Shown here in pieces: positions 33,087 to 35,478 of a DNA stretch of 35,478 bases (the stretch's first letter is position 1; every line of letters starts with the position of its first letter). The DNA comes from an uncultured Lachnospiraceae bacterium (GTDB lineage: Bacteria > Bacillota > Clostridia > Lachnospirales > Lachnospiraceae): NCBI GenBank assembly GCA_944377325.1, contig CALWEP010000070.1:1-35478 (forward strand), read 5' to 3'. Under the pieces are notes generated by a model, which was given only the letters and a program-made list of their open reading frames with translations, was not told the origin of the DNA and did no database searches. The position numbers and the translations under genes were made by a program.

Positions 33087-33123
33087 GTTTTTTACCCCCT
33101 TAATCAGATGAATTTGATTTACT

Positions 33124-33185
33124 GACTTAAAGTCTAAGGGGTAAACCTTAATATTCAGACATCGGATTCTTAATATTTATTAAGA
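33124..33185 (-). promoter_or_regulatory. Regulatory region before the CitMHS gene
   Basis: The 106-base gap holds several repeats. CTTAATATT occurs at 33147-33155 and 33169-33177. TCTTAAT-ATTT-ATTAAGA forms an inverted repeat at 33168-33185, nested with GACATC...GATGTC (33159-33189). GACTTAAAGTC at 33124-33134 is an 11-base palindrome. CTTAATATT recurs at 35437-35445 before the kinase gene. No strong -35/-10 pair is visible, which fits an activator-dependent promoter. Confidence 0.5.
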
Positions 33186-33192
33186 TGTCCGT

Positions 33193-35391
33193 TTATCTTT
33201 CCCGCCGGGCCGCTCCCAGGATGCCCGGAACGGAAACAGGCGTTTCCGCGTATCCGTCTATGATTTCCCTCTGCTGAGCCTCCAGAACCTCTCTGCTCAC
33301 CCGATCCGTAATCACCACCCGGATCATATCTTTATAAATAGCTCCGACAGACATGAAGAAATCCACGGCTCCTTCCCCGTTTACGTACTCTTCCGCCGCC
33401 ATGATCTCATACTCCTCCTTCGCCAGAGCCTGCTCCGCCTCCTCAAAGGTCATGCAGCCGGTCATGGCAAAGCCGATTCTGCTGAAATTCTTTTCCAGGA
33501 TCCGGTGTATTTTCGCATTGCTGTGAACAATAAGGATCCTCCGTTTCCGGTCCTTTCCGCCGTCCTCCTCCTGCCGTCCCGACGGATCCGCCCCTTTGCG
33601 GCCGGTGAGTTCCTCCATGCTCTCTTCCAGAACCGGAAAATATACATGGAAAATACTTCCCTCTCCCGGCCGGCTCTCCGCATAAATATAGCCCTTATGA
33701 GAGCTGACGATCTGCTCCACCAGGGCCAGCCCCAGTCCGGTTCCTTTACCGTTTTTCTTCGTGGTGAAAAAGGGGTCGAAGATCTGATCCAGCACTTCTC
33801 TTGTCATACCGCAGCCGTTGTCTTCAATATCCACCTGAGCAAACCGTTTCCAGGGTCCGGGCGTCTCCGCCAGCTCACACCGTTCTGCCACTTCCCCGCT
33901 TTCCACCGGGCGGATCCGGATCCGGATGGTTCCTTCCCGTTCCCCGACGGCGTGAATGGCGTTCACGCAGATATTCAGCATCACCTGATTGATCTGGGTC
34001 TGATTTCCCAGAATATTCAGATCCTCTCCCAGGTCCTCTTTAACCTGTATGTTCACCGGACAGACGGAGCGGACCATTTTCACCGCTCTGGAAATGGCGG
34101 TTTTTATGTTCAGTTCCTTAAACGCGGTCTCCATATTCCGCCGGCTCAGGGCGGAAAGCTGCTGAATGATCTCCTTGGCCTTTTCCGCGGCGTCGTAGAT
34201 CTCCGACACATTCTCATACTCCTCCGAATCCTCCGGCAGCTCCATCATGAGAATATCCGCGTAACCCATAATGGGGGTAAGAAGATTATTAAATTCATGG
34301 GCGATTCCTCCCGTCATGGTTCCCATGATCTGAAGGCGCTGCTGGTGGGCAATGGTTTCTTCGCTTCTTTTCAGCCTCTGAAGAATATCGTTCAGATCTC
34401 TCAGATAGGCGATCTCTTCCGAGTCCTTCTGCCGCTGAAATACCAGTCTGATACAGATTCCCAGCACTCCCGCAATGGAGGCGAACATAAGCAGCATTAC
34501 GGCGATAATTCCCTGAAAGCCCTGAAGCACCGGCATATAGATATCGTTGTAGTCCGTCACGGCACTGATAATGAGAAAATCGTCTCCGATCCGGGCGGGA
34601 GTATAGGCGGATATTTTCTTGACCCTGGGAAGGTCCGGATCCTGCCACCAGTAGGAGACGTACTCCTGCACCCCCGTATTTCCGCCGTACTGCTCCTGCA
34701 GCATATCTTCCAGACTGGCCAGATCCTCCACATGGTACAGCTCCTTCCGGTCCTCCACCGCGTTGTGCCCCAACTGCTCCTTGGCGGGATGCATGAGCAC
34801 GATTCCGGAGGAATTTTTAACCATAATATAGCCGTTTTCTCCCAGCTGGATATCCGAGATCAGGGACTGGTAATACTTATCCGCATCAATCACCAGACTG
34901 ACCTTTTCCCGGTCCGTATTTTCCTGAAGGAGAAAATAGACCCTGCCGTCCGTTCCCAGGGTCTGAAGGAGACAGGCATCATCGCCGACCATATCCTCAT
35001 CCATGACCTTTTCCACTTCCACCCCCTGGGTGTTTACCTTCACCGTTCCATTCGCATCCGATATGATGATTCCGGTAACGAAGTTTTCGTTTTCATCAAT
35101 ATAGGACTGAATGATCTCCCGATTCACCCCTTCCAGCTCCGGATGCTCATAGGATTCCTCCTTCAGCCTGCAGAACCGGCCCAGATCAGCCGCGTTCCTT
35201 TTTACCGAAACCTCCAGGGTACGGGCTACCGATTGGGCGGTGAGCAGCATCTGATCCTTCTGCCGGTCGATCACCGCGTCCCGGTAATTTCTCCAGATCC
35301 GTTCCGCAAAAAAGCCGAATACTATGGTAACCGCTGCCAGGGCGGCCAAGCCCCGCCATATGATCCTGCGTTTGTCTGCTTTTGATTTCAT
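33193..35391 (-). CDS. Hybrid sensor histidine kinase with degenerate receiver domain
   Basis: A 732-residue membrane sensor kinase. TM1 is at 12-29 and TM2 at about 293-315. Between them lies a 260-residue extracytoplasmic domain of the dCache type. The kinase core has the phospho-acceptor His365 in GGIAHEFNNLL, the N-box NICVNAIHAV, the G1 box DNGCGMT and the G2 box GKGTGLGLAL, all intact. The last 110 residues (about 617-725) fold like a receiver domain, but the acidic pocket reads VHSN, the phospho-acceptor position lies in the AAEEY segment without Asp, and the conserved Lys before Pro is Thr (ETPVS). This receiver should not be phosphorylated. No response regulator gene is in the window; one may lie upstream of the right edge. 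The neighbouring CitMHS gene suggests a citrate or dicarboxylate stimulus. Confidence 0.85.
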   Translation of the reverse strand: MKSKADKRRIIWRGLAALAAVTIVFGFFAERIWRNYRDAVIDRQKDQMLLTAQSVARTLEVSVKRNAADLGRFCRLKEESYEHPELEGVNREIIQSYIDENENFVTGIIISDANGTVKVNTQGVEVEKVMDEDMVGDDACLLQTLGTDGRVYFLLQENTDREKVSLVIDADKYYQSLISDIQLGENGYIMVKNSSGIVLMHPAKEQLGHNAVEDRKELYHVEDLASLEDMLQEQYGGNTGVQEYVSYWWQDPDLPRVKKISAYTPARIGDDFLIISAVTDYNDIYMPVLQGFQGIIAVMLLMFASIAGVLGICIRLVFQRQKDSEEIAYLRDLNDILQRLKRSEETIAHQQRLQIMGTMTGGIAHEFNNLLTPIMGYADILMMELPEDSEEYENVSEIYDAAEKAKEIIQQLSALSRRNMETAFKELNIKTAISRAVKMVRSVCPVNIQVKEDLGEDLNILGNQTQINQVMLNICVNAIHAVGEREGTIRIRIRPVESGEVAERCELAETPGPWKRFAQVDIEDNGCGMTREVLDQIFDPFFTTKKNGKGTGLGLALVEQIVSSHKGYIYAESRPGEGSIFHVYFPVLEESMEELTGRKGADPSGRQEEDGGKDRKRRILIVHSNAKIHRILEKNFSRIGFAMTGCMTFEEAEQALAKEEYEIMAAEEYVNGEGAVDFFMSVGAIYKDMIRVVITDRVSREVLEAQQREIIDGYAETPVSVPGILGAARRER

Positions 35392-35436
35392 CTTAAATTC
35401 CTCTCAGATCCCATTGGAAAATTGACTTCCGACTGT

Positions 35437-35448
35437 CTTAATATTATA
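35437..35448 (-). promoter_or_regulatory. -10 region and shared repeat before the sensor kinase gene
   Basis: The minus strand has TATAAT at 35443-35448, overlapping the motif CTTAATATT (35437-35445) that also occurs twice before the CitMHS gene. A -35 box is not clear: TTGTTC at 35464-35469 is only 15 bases away. The rest of 35392-35478 holds no gene. Confidence 0.4.
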
Positions 35449-35478
35449 ATGAAACTTATGAAAGAACAACTGTTTTTG

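Noticed and set aside
1..35478. CRISPR array, tRNA, rRNA, prophage or defence island
   Set aside because: No regularly spaced repeats, tRNA-like cloverleaf, rRNA segment, integrase or phage structural gene was seen in any part of the window.

Overview
The window looks like a chromosomal segment of an anaerobic Firmicute, most likely a gut Clostridium/Lachnospiraceae-type bacterium. This is inferred from gene content and style: strong AGGAGG ribosome sites, A+T-rich promoters between richer coding regions, UPF0597 and DUF3783 proteins, paired half-size chromate transporters, and a dihydroorotase outside any pyr cluster. Genes are packed tightly on both strands, no gap between genes exceeds 300 bases, and I see no tRNA, rRNA, CRISPR array or prophage. 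The only mobile DNA is the start of an IS1182-like transposase cut by the left edge.

Layout. 1-2800: transposase fragment, an alanine/glycine:sodium symporter, and an alpha/beta hydrolase that ends a two-gene unit. 2821-5305: a 2-hydroxycarboxylate (citrate/malate type) transporter feeding into that hydrolase gene, with a LysR regulator upstream. 5406-8000: a complete polar amino acid ABC importer (binding lipoprotein, permease, ATPase) with promoter and terminator. 8018-15218: a seven-gene minus-strand run of LRR protein, VWA protein, MoxR-type AAA+ ATPase, zinc-ribbon protein, metallo-beta-lactamase-fold protein, dihydroorotase and a YjjG-like HAD phosphatase interrupted by an in-frame TGA. 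15196-17409: a LysR regulator divergent from two half-size chromate transporters. 17396-19020: a PPC-domain protein, a nitroreductase and a DUF3783 protein. 19142-22810: nucleoside salvage genes (uridine phosphorylase, phosphopentomutase, deoxyribose-phosphate aldolase) divergent from a GntR regulator, with five copies of a putative operator half-site between them. 22897-26549: a UPF0597 cysteine desulfidase/serine dehydratase-like protein, a DAACS symporter lacking the acidic-substrate arginine, and a divergent LysR regulator. 26520-31675: a secreted coiled-coil protein and an MMPL exporter under a divergent TetR regulator. 31674-35391: a CitMHS citrate transporter and a sensor histidine kinase with a degenerate receiver domain.

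Together the genes describe substrate uptake and catabolism (hydroxy-acids, amino acids, nucleosides), each unit paired with its own regulator. The least explained parts are the LRR-VWA-MoxR group, whose VWA protein carries a zincin-like motif without the catalytic glutamate, and the citrate sensor kinase, whose receiver lacks both the phospho-acceptor Asp and the conserved Lys.
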